Source of the DNA: Gaiellasilicea sp963765705
GTDB taxonomy: Bacteria > Actinomycetota > Thermoleophilia > Gaiellales > Gaiellaceae
Direction of reading: 5' to 3'
NCBI GenBank assembly: GCA_963765705.1
Contig: CAVXXJ010000002.1
Location: 62,001 to 126,000 of the forward strand
Length of the DNA: 64,000 nt
The stretch's first letter is position 1. Each line of letters begins with the position of its first letter. The translations under genes and the position numbers were made by a program. The notes beneath the pieces were generated by a model. It was given only the letters and a program-made list of their open reading frames with translations, made no database searches and had not been told where the DNA came from. Below are positions 36,821 to 44,778 of this stretch, piece after piece.

Positions 36821-37614
36821 GCGCGACGGAGCTGCTGGACGATCTCGAGGCCGGCGAGTTGTCGGTCGAGTTCGAGGGCGAGGAGCCCGAGGTCGTCCTG
36901 GAATGGGGGATGGAGCGGTTCGGCGACAGGCTCGTGCTCTCGACAGCGTTCCAGGAGGGCGACGTCGCGCTGATCGACATGGCCTACCGGATCGACCCGC
37001 GGGTGAAGATCTTCTCGATCGACACGGGCAGGCTGCCGACGGAGACGTTCGAGCTGATCGAGACCCTGCGCGAGCGCTACCCCGACCTGCAGCTCACGCT
37101 TCTCTCCCCCGACGCGACGCAGCTGCAGCGGCTCGTCGGCCGGCATGGGCCGAACCTCTTCTACCGCTCGATCGAGCAGCGGCTGCTCTGCTGCAACGTG
37201 CGCAAGGTGCAGCCGCTGACGAAGCACCTCGGCGGCATCGACGCCTGGGTCACCGGCCTGCGGCGCGACCAGTGGGCGGGCCGCACCGACATCCGAAAGG
37301 TCGAGATCGACCACGACCACGGCGCGATCGTGAAGCTGAACCCGCTGGCGGAGTGGACGGAGGACGAGGTGTGGGACTACGTGCGGGAGAACGACGTACC
37401 CGTCCATCCGCTCTACGCACAGGGCTACACCTCGATCGGCTGCGCGCCGTGCACCCGTCCCATCGCAGCAGGCGAGCCGATGCGCGCCGGCCGCTGGTGG
37501 TGGGAGTCGGGCGCGCCCAAGGAGTGCGGGATGCACTGCGCGATCGAGACCGGCGGCTTCGAGCACGAGCTGCACGCGATTCTCGGCAAGGACGCGGATG
37601 CCAACGAGCACTAG
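36817..37614 (+). CDS. cysH: Phosphoadenylyl/adenylyl-sulfate reductase
   Basis: Reduces activated sulfate to sulfite. 265 aa. P-loop-like LSTAFQEGDVALIDMAY, SIDTGRLPTETFELI, and the four cluster Cys of the APS-type enzyme: LLCCNVRKVQPL, IGCAPCTRP, with the catalytic ECGMH near the C-terminus. The CC...CxxC set indicates a 4Fe-4S APS reductase rather than the cluster-free PAPS type. ATG overlaps the sulfite reductase stop. No sulfate adenylyltransferase genes lie in the window. Confidence 0.94.
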   Translation: MSATELLDDLEAGELSVEFEGEEPEVVLEWGMERFGDRLVLSTAFQEGDVALIDMAYRIDPRVKIFSIDTGRLPTETFELIETLRERYPDLQLTLLSPDATQLQRLVGRHGPNLFYRSIEQRLLCCNVRKVQPLTKHLGGIDAWVTGLRRDQWAGRTDIRKVEIDHDHGAIVKLNPLAEWTEDEVWDYVRENDVPVHPLYAQGYTSIGCAPCTRPIAAGEPMRAGRWWWESGAPKECGMHCAIETGGFEHELHAILGKDADANEH

Positions 37615-38062
37615 CGTCGCCGTCAAGGCGGAGGAACGGGAGGTCGCGCTCGGCGAGGTGCAGGCCGTTCTGGCGGCCGCGCGCGGCGAGACGTACCGCG
37701 ACCGCCTGACCGCGCTCGCCGCCTCGGTCGAGGAAGGCGAGCTTGACGACCAGGAGGCAGCGGAGCTCGAGCGCGTGCTCGAGATCGGCCTCCAGGCCGG
37801 GCGGATCCGTGCGATCTACGGGCCGGGCGGCGAGCAAGCGGCGCTCCGACTCTTCCGGCGGCTGCCCGCGGGCGCGGAGCTCTCCGAGACGGCACGCTCG
37901 GTTTCGGCGGCGCTCGCGACGCTGAACGGGAAGACGATCGAGTCGTTCAAGATCGAGGCGATCGGCCCGGGCATGTACCGGATCGCGTTGGTCGCCGGCG
38001 GCGCCGAGGTGGCCGTCCGGCTCGACCGGAGCGGCGTCCAGCTCGCCTCGATCGGCGTCTGA
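37598..38062 (+). CDS. Uncharacterised protein in the sulfur/siroheme operon
   Basis: 154 aa, ATG inside the last codons of cysH. Not recognised. The N-terminal half is charged and helical (EEREVALGEVQAVLAAARGETYRDRLTALAASVEEGELDDQEAAELERVLEIGL...), followed by GRIRAIYGPGGEQAALRLFRRLP and a beta-rich C-terminal (SFKIEAIGPGMYRIALVAGGAEVAVRLDRSGVQLASI). No Cys, no membrane segment, no signal peptide. Its place between cysH and the siroheme genes argues for a role in sulfite reduction or siroheme insertion, but nothing in the sequence shows this. Confidence 0.7.
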   Translation: MPTSTSVAVKAEEREVALGEVQAVLAAARGETYRDRLTALAASVEEGELDDQEAAELERVLEIGLQAGRIRAIYGPGGEQAALRLFRRLPAGAELSETARSVSAALATLNGKTIESFKIEAIGPGMYRIALVAGGAEVAVRLDRSGVQLASIGV

Positions 38063-38064
38063 GC

Positions 38065-38643
38065 ATGGGTGACGTGGCCACAACCGAGAAGCGCCACTAC
38101 GTCGCCTGCGTCGACCTCGAGAGCCGGAGCGTGCTCGTCGTCGGAGCCGGCCGGGTCGCCCACGAAAAGGTGAGCGGTCTGCTCGACTGCGGCGCAGCGG
38201 TCACCGTCGTCGCGCCGGAAATCTCTCCGGAAGTCGCGGCGCTTCCCGTCGACCTGCTCCGCCGCCGCTACCGGCGCTCCGACCTCGCCGGCCGCTTCCT
38301 CGTCGTCGCCGCGACCGCCGACAACGCCGTCAACCGGCGTGTCTTCGCCGATGCCGAAGCGCGAGCGCTGCTCTGCAACGTCGTCGACGTCCCCGAGCTC
38401 TGCTCCTTCATCCTCCCCGCGCTCCATCGTGAGGATCCGATCACCGTCGCCATCTCGACCGGGGGCGCGTCGCCTGCGCTCGCGCAGAGGCTTCGCGACG
38501 ACATCGCCCAGGTCGTCCGGCCCGAGCACGCCGCGCTGGCTGTGCGCCTGCGCGACCTGCGCCCCTGGGCGAAGACGCACCTGCCCACCTACGAGGCGCG
38601 CCGCGACTACTTCGCCGGCCTCGTGCGGGAGGAGCTCGGATGA
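38065..38643 (+). CDS. Precorrin-2 dehydrogenase / sirohydrochlorin ferrochelatase (CysG N-terminal type)
   Basis: Makes siroheme for the sulfite reductase. 192 aa. NAD-binding SVLVVGAGRVAHEKVSGLLDCGAAVTVVAPE (about 18-48), LVVAATADNAVNRRVFADA, CNVVDVPELCSFILPA and STGGASPALAQRLRDDI, which is the family Asp/Ser region. Overlaps cobA by 4 bases. Together with that methyltransferase it supplies the complete route from uroporphyrinogen III to siroheme as two separate proteins instead of one fused CysG. Confidence 0.92.
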   Translation: MGDVATTEKRHYVACVDLESRSVLVVGAGRVAHEKVSGLLDCGAAVTVVAPEISPEVAALPVDLLRRRYRRSDLAGRFLVVAATADNAVNRRVFADAEARALLCNVVDVPELCSFILPALHREDPITVAISTGGASPALAQRLRDDIAQVVRPEHAALAVRLRDLRPWAKTHLPTYEARRDYFAGLVREELG

Positions 38644-39374
38644 CCGTGTACCTCGTCGGCGCCGGCCCCGGCGATCCGGGCCTGATCACGGCGCGCGGCC
38701 TCGAGCTGATCCGGTCGTGCGAGATCCTCGTCCACGATCGCCTCGTCGCGGACGAGCTCGTCGCCGAGGCCTCGGACGACGCGCGCGTGATCTCACGCGA
38801 CGGGCTCGACCAGGAGGAGCTGAACGAGCTGCTCGTCAACTACGGCCGAGCCGGCTTCGACGTCGTCCGCCTGAAGGGCGGCGACCCGTTCGTCTTCGGG
38901 CGTGGCGGCGAGGAGGCGATCGCGCTGCGAGACGCCGGCATCGAGGTCGAGATCGTGCCCGGGATCTCTTCGATCGCAGCCGTCCCCGCCGCCGCCGGGA
39001 TTCCGATCACCCACCGCGGGATCTCCGACCGCGTCACGATCGCCAGCTGCCACAGCGCCGACGGCAGCGACGCCGAGTACGCACGCCTCGCCGCGATCGG
39101 CGGCACGCTGATCCTCTTCATGGGGCTCGGCCGCGTCGAGCGCGTGGTCGACGGTCTGCTCGCGGCGGGCCTGCCGCCGGAGACGCCCGCGGCCGCGGTC
39201 TCGCGCGGGACGCTCCCGGATCAGGAGGTCGTGCGGGCGCCACTCGAGCACCTCGCGGCTGCGACGATCGGGCTCCCCGGCCCCGCGCTGCTCGTCATCG
39301 GCGACGTCGCCGCGCTCGAGCTCCTGCAGCCTGCGAATCTACCCCCGCTCGCATTGACCGCCACGACACGATAG
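38640..39374 (+). CDS. cobA: Uroporphyrinogen-III C-methyltransferase
   Basis: SAM-dependent double methylation giving precorrin-2. 244 aa. VYLVGAGPGDPGLITARGLELI at the N-terminus, LKGGDPFVFGRGGEEA, VPGISSIAAVPAAAGIPITHRG and TLILFMGL are all SUMT signatures. ATG at 38640. It uses SAM itself, so control by the SAM riboswitch at the head of the operon couples cofactor supply to enzyme need. Confidence 0.94.
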   Translation: MTVYLVGAGPGDPGLITARGLELIRSCEILVHDRLVADELVAEASDDARVISRDGLDQEELNELLVNYGRAGFDVVRLKGGDPFVFGRGGEEAIALRDAGIEVEIVPGISSIAAVPAAAGIPITHRGISDRVTIASCHSADGSDAEYARLAAIGGTLILFMGLGRVERVVDGLLAAGLPPETPAAAVSRGTLPDQEVVRAPLEHLAAATIGLPGPALLVIGDVAALELLQPANLPPLALTATTR

Positions 39375-39385
39375 AGAGGAGAACG

Positions 39386-40045
39386 ATGGCACTTCAGCTA
39401 GGCGACGAAGCACCCGATTTCGAGGCGGAGACCACGGAAGGGCCGATCAGCTTCCACGAGTGGATCGGCGACTCCTGGGCGATCCTGTTCTCGCACCCGA
39501 AGAACTTCACGCCCGTGTGCACGACCGAGCTCGGCTACATGGCGAAGATCAAGCCCGACTTCGACCGCAGGAACGTCAAGATCATCGGCCTCTCGACCGA
39601 CCCGGTCCCCAGCCACGTCGAATGGGCGAAGGACATCGAGGAGACGCAGGGGACGGCGCCCAACTACCCGAGCATCGGCGACTCCGACTTCAACGTCGCG
39701 AAGCTCTACGGGATGCTGCCCGCGAGCACGAGCGGCGACCCGCTCGAGCGGACAGCCGCCGACAACCAGACGGTGCGCAACGTCTTCGTGATCGGGCCAG
39801 ACAAGAAGATCAAGCTGATCCTGGTCTACCCGATGACGACCGGCCGCAACTTCGACGAGGTGCTGCGCGTGATCGACTCGCTGCAGCTGACGGCCAACCA
39901 CAAGGTCGCGACCCCGGTGAACTGGCAGCAGGGCGAAGACGTGATCATCGCCGGCTCCGTCACCGACGAAGCCGCCAAGGAGACCTACCCCGAGGGCTGG
40001 AACGCCCCCAAGCCCTACATCAGGATCGTGCCTCAGCCGCACTGA
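39386..40045 (+). CDS. 1-Cys peroxiredoxin, Prx6 type
   Basis: Thiol peroxidase. 219 aa. Peroxidatic Cys in HPKNFTPVCTTELGYMAKI (about residue 46); conserved Arg in VRNVFVIGPDKKIKLILVYPMTTGRNFDEVLRVIDSLQ; the long C-terminal arm ends WNAPKPYIRIVPQPH as in Prx6 enzymes. ATG 39386 with GAGGAG upstream, 11 bases after cobA, so it may be read through from the sulfur operon. Its 3' end runs straight into copy 2 of the two-hairpin element. Confidence 0.93.
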   Translation: MALQLGDEAPDFEAETTEGPISFHEWIGDSWAILFSHPKNFTPVCTTELGYMAKIKPDFDRRNVKIIGLSTDPVPSHVEWAKDIEETQGTAPNYPSIGDSDFNVAKLYGMLPASTSGDPLERTAADNQTVRNVFVIGPDKKIKLILVYPMTTGRNFDEVLRVIDSLQLTANHKVATPVNWQQGEDVIIAGSVTDEAAKETYPEGWNAPKPYIRIVPQPH

Positions 40046-40051
40046 CCGCTT

Positions 40052-40119
40052 GCGCGCGATGGCATCCGCAGAAGCGGATGCCCATCGCGCGAAGACCCCT
40101 AAAGGGTCGCTTCGCTCCC
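40052..40119. repeat. Two-hairpin intergenic element, copy 2
   Basis: Strongest hairpin 1 of the three copies: CGCGCGATG-GCATCCGC, loop AGAA, GCGGATGC-CCATCGCGCG (17 bp with one bulge). Then GCGAAG-ACCC-CTAAA-GGGT-CG-CTTCGC (nested hairpin 2). Between convergent peroxiredoxin and hisA. The hisA stop codon (TAG, 40099-40101 on the minus strand) is formed by the CTAAA loop. Confidence 0.85.
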
Positions 40120-40824
40120 TGACTCAGTGTCCCGCGTCGCGGCGATCGCATCGGCCACGGTGAACTTGCCGAGCCAGATCGCGCTGCCGGTGACCGCGCC
40201 CTCGCAGCCCAGCGCAGCGAGGGCGCGGAGATCGTCGAGGGTGGCGATCCCGCCTGCCGCGACGATCGGCAGGCCGACGGCCAGCACGTCCTCGAGCAGC
40301 TCGACGTCCGGGCCGGCGAGCGTTCCGTCCCGGCGCGTGCTCGTCACGAGCAGCCGTTCGATGCCCGCCGCAGCGCAGCGCCGAGCGAGCTCCGCGGCCC
40401 GGATCTCCGAGTCCTGCAGCCAGCCGTCGACGGTCACGAATCCGTCCCTTGCATCGACGGCGACGACGACGGCGGCGCCGAAGCGCTCGACCGCCTTCGT
40501 CAGGAATGTGTCGTCGAGCGCCGCCGTGCCGACCAGCACGCGCGCAGCGCCGGCCGCCAGTGCCGCCTCGACCAGGTCGAGGCTGCGGTAGCCGCCGCCG
40601 ACTTGCACGGGGACACCCACGGCCGCGACGCGCTCCAGGAGCGCGAGGTCCGGCTTGCCCTCGAAGGCACCGTCGAGATCGACGAGGTGGAGCCAGGTCG
40701 CGCCCTCGGCTACGAAGCGCTCGGCCGCCGCAACCGGGTCGCCGCCCTCGACCGTCACCTGCTCGCGACGACCCTCGAAGAGACGAACGACCCGTCCGCC
40801 GAGCACGTCCAGAGCCGGATACAC
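40099..40824 (-). CDS. hisA: Phosphoribosylformimino-5-aminoimidazole carboxamide ribotide isomerase
   Basis: Fourth step of histidine synthesis. About 241 aa from the GTG at 40824 (VYPALDVLGGRVVRLFEG); an upstream GTG at 40848 would lie inside the operator. TIM barrel with first catalytic Asp in PALDV, LHLVDLDGAFEGKPD, VQVGGGYRSLD, VVVAVDARDGFVTVDGW, LLVTSTRRDGTLAGPDVELL (second Asp), PIVAAGGIATLDDLRAL. Read apart from the other his genes, on the other strand, but from the same regulatory region. The last residues DTESGSEATL are encoded by the repeat and its flank. Confidence 0.92.
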   Translation of the reverse strand: MYPALDVLGGRVVRLFEGRREQVTVEGGDPVAAAERFVAEGATWLHLVDLDGAFEGKPDLALLERVAAVGVPVQVGGGYRSLDLVEAALAAGAARVLVGTAALDDTFLTKAVERFGAAVVVAVDARDGFVTVDGWLQDSEIRAAELARRCAAAGIERLLVTSTRRDGTLAGPDVELLEDVLAVGLPIVAAGGIATLDDLRALAALGCEGAVTGSAIWLGKFTVADAIAATRDTESGSEATL

Positions 40825-40840
40825 GGTGAAGTGCTTGCGA

Positions 40841-40862
40841 GCTAACACGTTAGCATGCTAGC
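40841..40862. promoter_or_regulatory. GCTAAC/GTTAGC operator between hisA and the YerC-type regulator
   Basis: GCTAAC-AC-GTTAGC (40841-40854) overlaps the palindrome TAGCATGCTA (40851-40860), giving three GCTA-type half-sites in 22 bases. It ends 8 bases before the regulator ATG. CTAG/TAGC-rich palindromes are typical for TrpR-family proteins, and TrpR/YerC-type regulators have been proposed as histidine repressors (HisR). Confidence 0.7.
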
Positions 40863-40870
40863 ATGACGCC

Positions 40871-41188
40871 ATGGCTGACGCGATCACCCGCGACGTCGAG
40901 CAGCTGCCCGGCCTCGACGATCTCGCAGACGCCGTCCTCTCCCTGAGGACGCGCGACGAGGCACGGCGTTTCCTGCGCGACCTCTGCACGCTCCCCGAGC
41001 TCGAAGCTCTCACCCACCGCTGGCAGACGGTGCGCCTGCTCGAGGAGCACCTGCCGTACCTCGAGATCGCCGAGCGGGTGCCGACCAGCACGGCCACGGT
41101 GACCCGGGTCGCGCAGTGGCTTCGCAACGGAACGGGCGGCTACCGCACGGCGCTGGACCGGACCCAGGCGAAGCGAAAGCGCCGGTAG
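40871..41188 (+). CDS. TrpR/YerC-type repressor, probable histidine-pathway regulator
   Basis: 105 aa, all-helical. The Trp-repressor-like core is RTRDEARRFLRDLCTLPELEALTHRWQTVRLLEEHLPYLEIAERVPTSTATVTRVAQWLRNGTGGY (about 26-92), with the helix-turn-helix EIAERVPTSTATVTRVAQWL. First gene of the his operon, directly followed by hisG, and facing hisA across a palindromic operator. This strongly suggests autoregulated control of all his genes in response to histidine; the effector is inferred from context. Confidence 0.88.
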   Translation: MADAITRDVEQLPGLDDLADAVLSLRTRDEARRFLRDLCTLPELEALTHRWQTVRLLEEHLPYLEIAERVPTSTATVTRVAQWLRNGTGGYRTALDRTQAKRKRR

Positions 41189-42076
41189 ATGCCGAACAGC
41201 TTCACGCGCGCCGGGTCGAACGGGCGACTCACACTCGCCGTCCCCTCGAAGGGGCGGATGGCCGAGCCGGCGATGCGGCTCTGCGCCGACGCCGGACTCA
41301 GCTTCGAGGCGGGCGACCGCGCGCTGCTCGTCCCGTGCGCGAACGCTCCGGTCGACCTCCTGCTCGTGCGCGCCGGCGACGTGCCCGAGTACGTGCAGGA
41401 CGGCGTCGTCGACCTCGGGATCACGGGGGCGAACCTCGTCGCCGAGGCTGCTGCGGACGTCGTCACGCTCGCCGAGCTCGGCTTCGCACGCTGCACGCTG
41501 CAGGCTGCCGTCCCGGCGGACGCGCCGCAGACCGATCTGCGCGACCTCGCCGGGCTGCGCGTCGCGACCGCCTACCCCGTCTCCACCCGCGTCTGCCTGA
41601 AGCGGCTCGGGATCGACGCCGAGCTCGTCCCCGTCTCCGGCTCGGTCGAGGCCGCGCCGCGGCTCGGTCTCTCCGACGCGATCGTCGACCTCGTCTCCAC
41701 CGGCTCGACCGCGAGCGCGAATGGACTGCGGCTGCTCGGCGTCCTGCTCGAGTCCCAGGCCGTGCTCGTCGGCAGCGAGGCTGCGCTCGAGAAGCGCGCC
41801 GAGCTCGTCGGTCGGCTCGAGCTGATGATCTCCGGCGTCGTCGCCGCACGCCGACGGCGGTATCTGATGATGAACGCACCCGCGACGGCGCTCGACGAGA
41901 TCCGGTCGCTGCTCCCCGGGATGGGAGCGCCGTCGGTGATCACGCTCGCGACGCCTGGGCAGATCGCGGTGCACGCGGTCGTCGACGCCGACGAGGTGTG
42001 GGACCTGCTCTCCCCTCTGAAGGCGGCGGGCGCCTCGTCGATCCTCGTGCTCCCCGTCGAGCGGCTCGTTGCATGA
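41189..42076 (+). CDS. hisG: ATP phosphoribosyltransferase, long form
   Basis: Committing step of histidine synthesis. 295 aa, long form with C-terminal histidine-binding domain. LTLAVPSKGRMAEPAMRL at the N-terminus, VDLGITGANLVAE, PRLGLSDAIVDLVSTGSTASANGL (the P-loop-like PRPP site). The regulatory domain runs from about residue 212 (KAAGASSILVLPVERLVA at its end). ATG directly after the regulator stop; no HisZ is needed for this form. Confidence 0.95.
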   Translation: MPNSFTRAGSNGRLTLAVPSKGRMAEPAMRLCADAGLSFEAGDRALLVPCANAPVDLLLVRAGDVPEYVQDGVVDLGITGANLVAEAAADVVTLAELGFARCTLQAAVPADAPQTDLRDLAGLRVATAYPVSTRVCLKRLGIDAELVPVSGSVEAAPRLGLSDAIVDLVSTGSTASANGLRLLGVLLESQAVLVGSEAALEKRAELVGRLELMISGVVAARRRRYLMMNAPATALDEIRSLLPGMGAPSVITLATPGQIAVHAVVDADEVWDLLSPLKAAGASSILVLPVERLVA

Positions 42077-43210
42077 GGGGAGCCGGCCTCGAGGAGGTCC
42101 TGCCGCGGGTCGCCGAGATCGTCGCCGACGTGCGCGCCCGCGGCGACGAGGGTCTGCTCGACTGGACCGAGCAGCTCGACGGCGGGCGCTCGGCGCTCCG
42201 CGTGCCGCAGGCGGAGCTCGACGCCGCTCGGCTCGACGACGACGTGCTCGCGGCCGTGCGCTCGCTCGCCCAGGCGGTGGCGTCGTTCTCCGAGGCGCAG
42301 CGGCCACGCGACACGTCGATCGAAGCCGTTCCGGGCGTGGTCTCCGAGCGCCGCTGGCTGCCGCTCTCCTCGGTCGGGATCTACGTGCCGGGCGGCCGTG
42401 CTGCTTACCCTTCCTCGCTCGTGATGGCAGCCGTGCCCGCCCGGGTGGCGGGAGTCGGGCGGATCGCCGTCGTGACGCCGCGCCCCGCCGAGGCGACGCT
42501 GGCCGTCGCGCGGGAGCTCGGGATCGACGAGGTCTACGCCGTCGGCGGCGCGCAGGCGATCGCCGCGCTCGCCTACGGCACCGAGACGGTCAGGCCGGTC
42601 GACAAGATCGTCGGGCCGGGAAACCGCTGGGTGACGGCCGCCAAGCTGCTCGTCTCGACCGCCGTCGCGATCGACCTGCCGGCCGGCCCCAGCGAGGTCG
42701 TCCTGATCGCCGACTCCACCGCCGACGCGGCTCAGTGCGCCGCCGACCTGCTCGCCCAGGCCGAGCACGGGCCCGACAGCGAGGCGATCCTGCTCGCGCT
42801 CGACGACGCACTGGCCGCCGACGTCGCCGCACTCGTCGCCGGCGAGCAGAACGTTCGCGTCGAGCGAGGTAGCGACCCTCGACGAGGCTCTCGCCCGCTC
42901 CGAGGACTATGCACCGGAGCACCTGGAGCTCTGGATCGAGGAGGCCGAGGCGGCGGCGGCGCGGGTGCGCAACGCCGGCACCGTCTTCGTGCGCACCTCG
43001 GCGGTCGTCGGCGACTACGCCGCGGGCGCGACCCACGTGCTGCCGACGAGCGGTCTCGCGAAGGGCGCGGGCGGGCTCGGGCTCGAGAGCTTCCTGAAGC
43101 CGGTCCAGTTCGTATGCGCAACGTCGCTCGAGCGGGCGCGGGAGATCGCGCTGCCGCTGGCACGCGTCGAGGGCCTGCCTCGCCACGCCGCCGCGCTGGA
43201 GCTGCGATGA
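42073..43210 (+). CDS. hisD: Histidinol dehydrogenase, frame broken
   Basis: Last two oxidation steps. About 378 aa, shorter than the usual 420-440, with a trimmed N-terminus and a short segment before the C-terminal part. Motifs: GIYVPGGRAAYPSSLVMAAVPARVAGV, YAVGGAQAIAALAYGTETV, VDKIVGPGNRWVTAAK, DLPAGPSEVVLIAD, QAEHGPDSEAILL, DYAPEHLELW, LPTSGLAKGAGGLGLESFLK. An indel near 42866 divides it. ATG overlaps the hisG stop. Confidence 0.93.
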
Positions 43211-44208
43211 AGCCGGTGCCGCTGCCCGAGGGGTTCCGGCCGTACGAGTGGTCGCCGTCCTCCGCCGACGTGGCGGCGCGGCACGGACTGCACCGCGAGC
43301 AGGTGCTCCGCTTCGACCAGAACACGCCGCCGCTCCCCGGGGTGCCGCAGGTTCCGCTGGCCCAGAGCTTCGCGCGGCTGAACGAGTACCCGGACGGCAC
43401 CTTTCGCGAGCTGCGCGAGGCGGCGGCCTCCTACAGCGGCGTCGAGCCGGAGCAGATCGTCGTCGGCGCGGGCGCCGACGAGCTGATCGCAGTCTGCGCG
43501 GCGACCTTCCTCGCCCCCGGCCGCCGGGCCGCGATCTTCCCGCCGACCTACGGCCTCTACCGGATCGCGTCGCAGCTCGAGGGCGCCGACGTCGTCGCCG
43601 ACCCCGACGGCGCCGACCTGATCTGGGTCTGCAACCCGAACAACCCGACCGGCGAGCTGCGCGATCTGAGCGGAGGTCGCCGCCCTCGCGTCGCGCTCAT
43701 CCGCAGGCTGCCGTCGTCGTCGACGAGGCGTACTGGGAGTTCGCCGGCGTCACGTGCGTCCCGCTCGTCGCCGAGTTGCCGAACCTGATCGTGCTGCGGA
43801 CGCTCTCGAAAGCCTTCGGCTTCGCGGCGTTGCGGGTCGGCTACGCGGTCGCAGCTCCGGAGACGGCCGCCGAGCTCGAGCGGCGTCGGCCGCCGGCGAG
43901 CGTTTCGGCGCCCGCGGCGCGAGATCGCCGCCGCAGCACTGCGCGAGCCGCGCCTCGACATCGAAGCGACCGTCGCCGAGCGAGAGCGTGTGCGCGCATC
44001 CCTCGCGGCCGCGGGGTACGACTGTCCGCAGAGCCACGGCAACTTCGTCTGGCTGCGGTCGGAGGAGCCGCTCGGAGAGCGCCTCGAGGCGGCCGGGCTC
44101 GTCGTCCGGATCTTCGCCGAGGGAATCCGGATCTCGCTGCGGCGGCCACCCGAGAACGACGTCCTGCTGGCGGCCCTCGGCGCGACCGGCGGCCCGTCGC
44201 CGGGCCGA
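43207..44208 (+). CDS. hisC: Histidinol-phosphate aminotransferase, frame broken; end fused in frame to hisB
   Basis: PLP transaminase of histidine synthesis, about 333 aa. RFDQNTPPLPGVPQ, LNEYPDGTFRELREAAASY, GAGADELIAVCAATFL, WVCNPNNPTGE, VVVDEAYWEFAG, PLP lysine in RTLSKAFGFAALRVGYA, HGNFVWLRSEEPLG, GIRISLRRPPENDVLLAAL. Indels near 43672 and 43918. No stop codon separates it from the hisB domain in the last frame, so the boundary at 44208 is set by homology only (see hisB). Confidence 0.85.
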
Positions 44209-44778
44209 TGCGCGCTCGTCACGCGCACGAGCAGCGAGACCGCGCTCAGCATCGTCCTCGACCTCGACGGCGCGGGCCGCGCTCGCATCGCGACCGGCAT
44301 CGGCTTTCTCGATCACCTGTTGACACTCTTCGCCTTCCACGGCAGCTTCGACCTCGAAGTGCTGGCCGGCGGCGATCTCGACGTCGACGAGCACCACACG
44401 GTCGAGGACGTCCTCGCTGCGCTCGGCGACGCGCTTGCGAGCGCGCTCGGCGACCGGGCCGGAGTCGCACGCTACGGCTCGGCGTCGGTGCCGATGGACG
44501 AGGCGCTCGCGACCGCGGCGGTCGACCTCGTTCGCCGCCCGCACGCCGAGGTCGAGCTCGTCTTCGCGGGCGATCGAATCGGCGGGCTCGCGCCGTCGCT
44601 CCTCCCCCACGGGCTCGAGCGGCTGGCGATGCAGGGTGGGTTCACGCTCCACGTCTCCGCCTCCGGCAAGGACGACCATCACGTCGCCGAGGCGGCGTTC
44701 AAGGCGCTCGGCCAGGCGCTCCGGCAGGCGTGCGCGCCCGGCGGCGAAGGGATTCGCTCGACGAAAGGGCTGGCGTGA
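44209..44778 (+). CDS. hisB: Imidazoleglycerol-phosphate dehydratase, in frame with hisC
   Basis: Dehydrates imidazoleglycerol phosphate. About 189 residues: RTSSETALSIVLDLDGAGRARIATGIGFLDHLL, then the two metal sites DEHHTVEDVLAALG and DDHHVAEAAFKALGQALRQ, ending GIRSTKGLA. It is encoded in the same open frame as the HisC C-terminus, without its own in-frame start. An ATG at 44209 exists in another frame and would give MRLVTRTS if one G were surplus, so the fusion could be real or an artefact of the indels in this patch. Confidence 0.85.
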   Translation, partial: CALVTRTSSETALSIVLDLDGAGRARIATGIGFLDHLLTLFAFHGSFDLEVLAGGDLDVDEHHTVEDVLAALGDALASALGDRAGVARYGSASVPMDEALATAAVDLVRRPHAEVELVFAGDRIGGLAPSLLPHGLERLAMQGGFTLHVSASGKDDHHVAEAAFKALGQALRQACAPGGEGIRSTKGLA

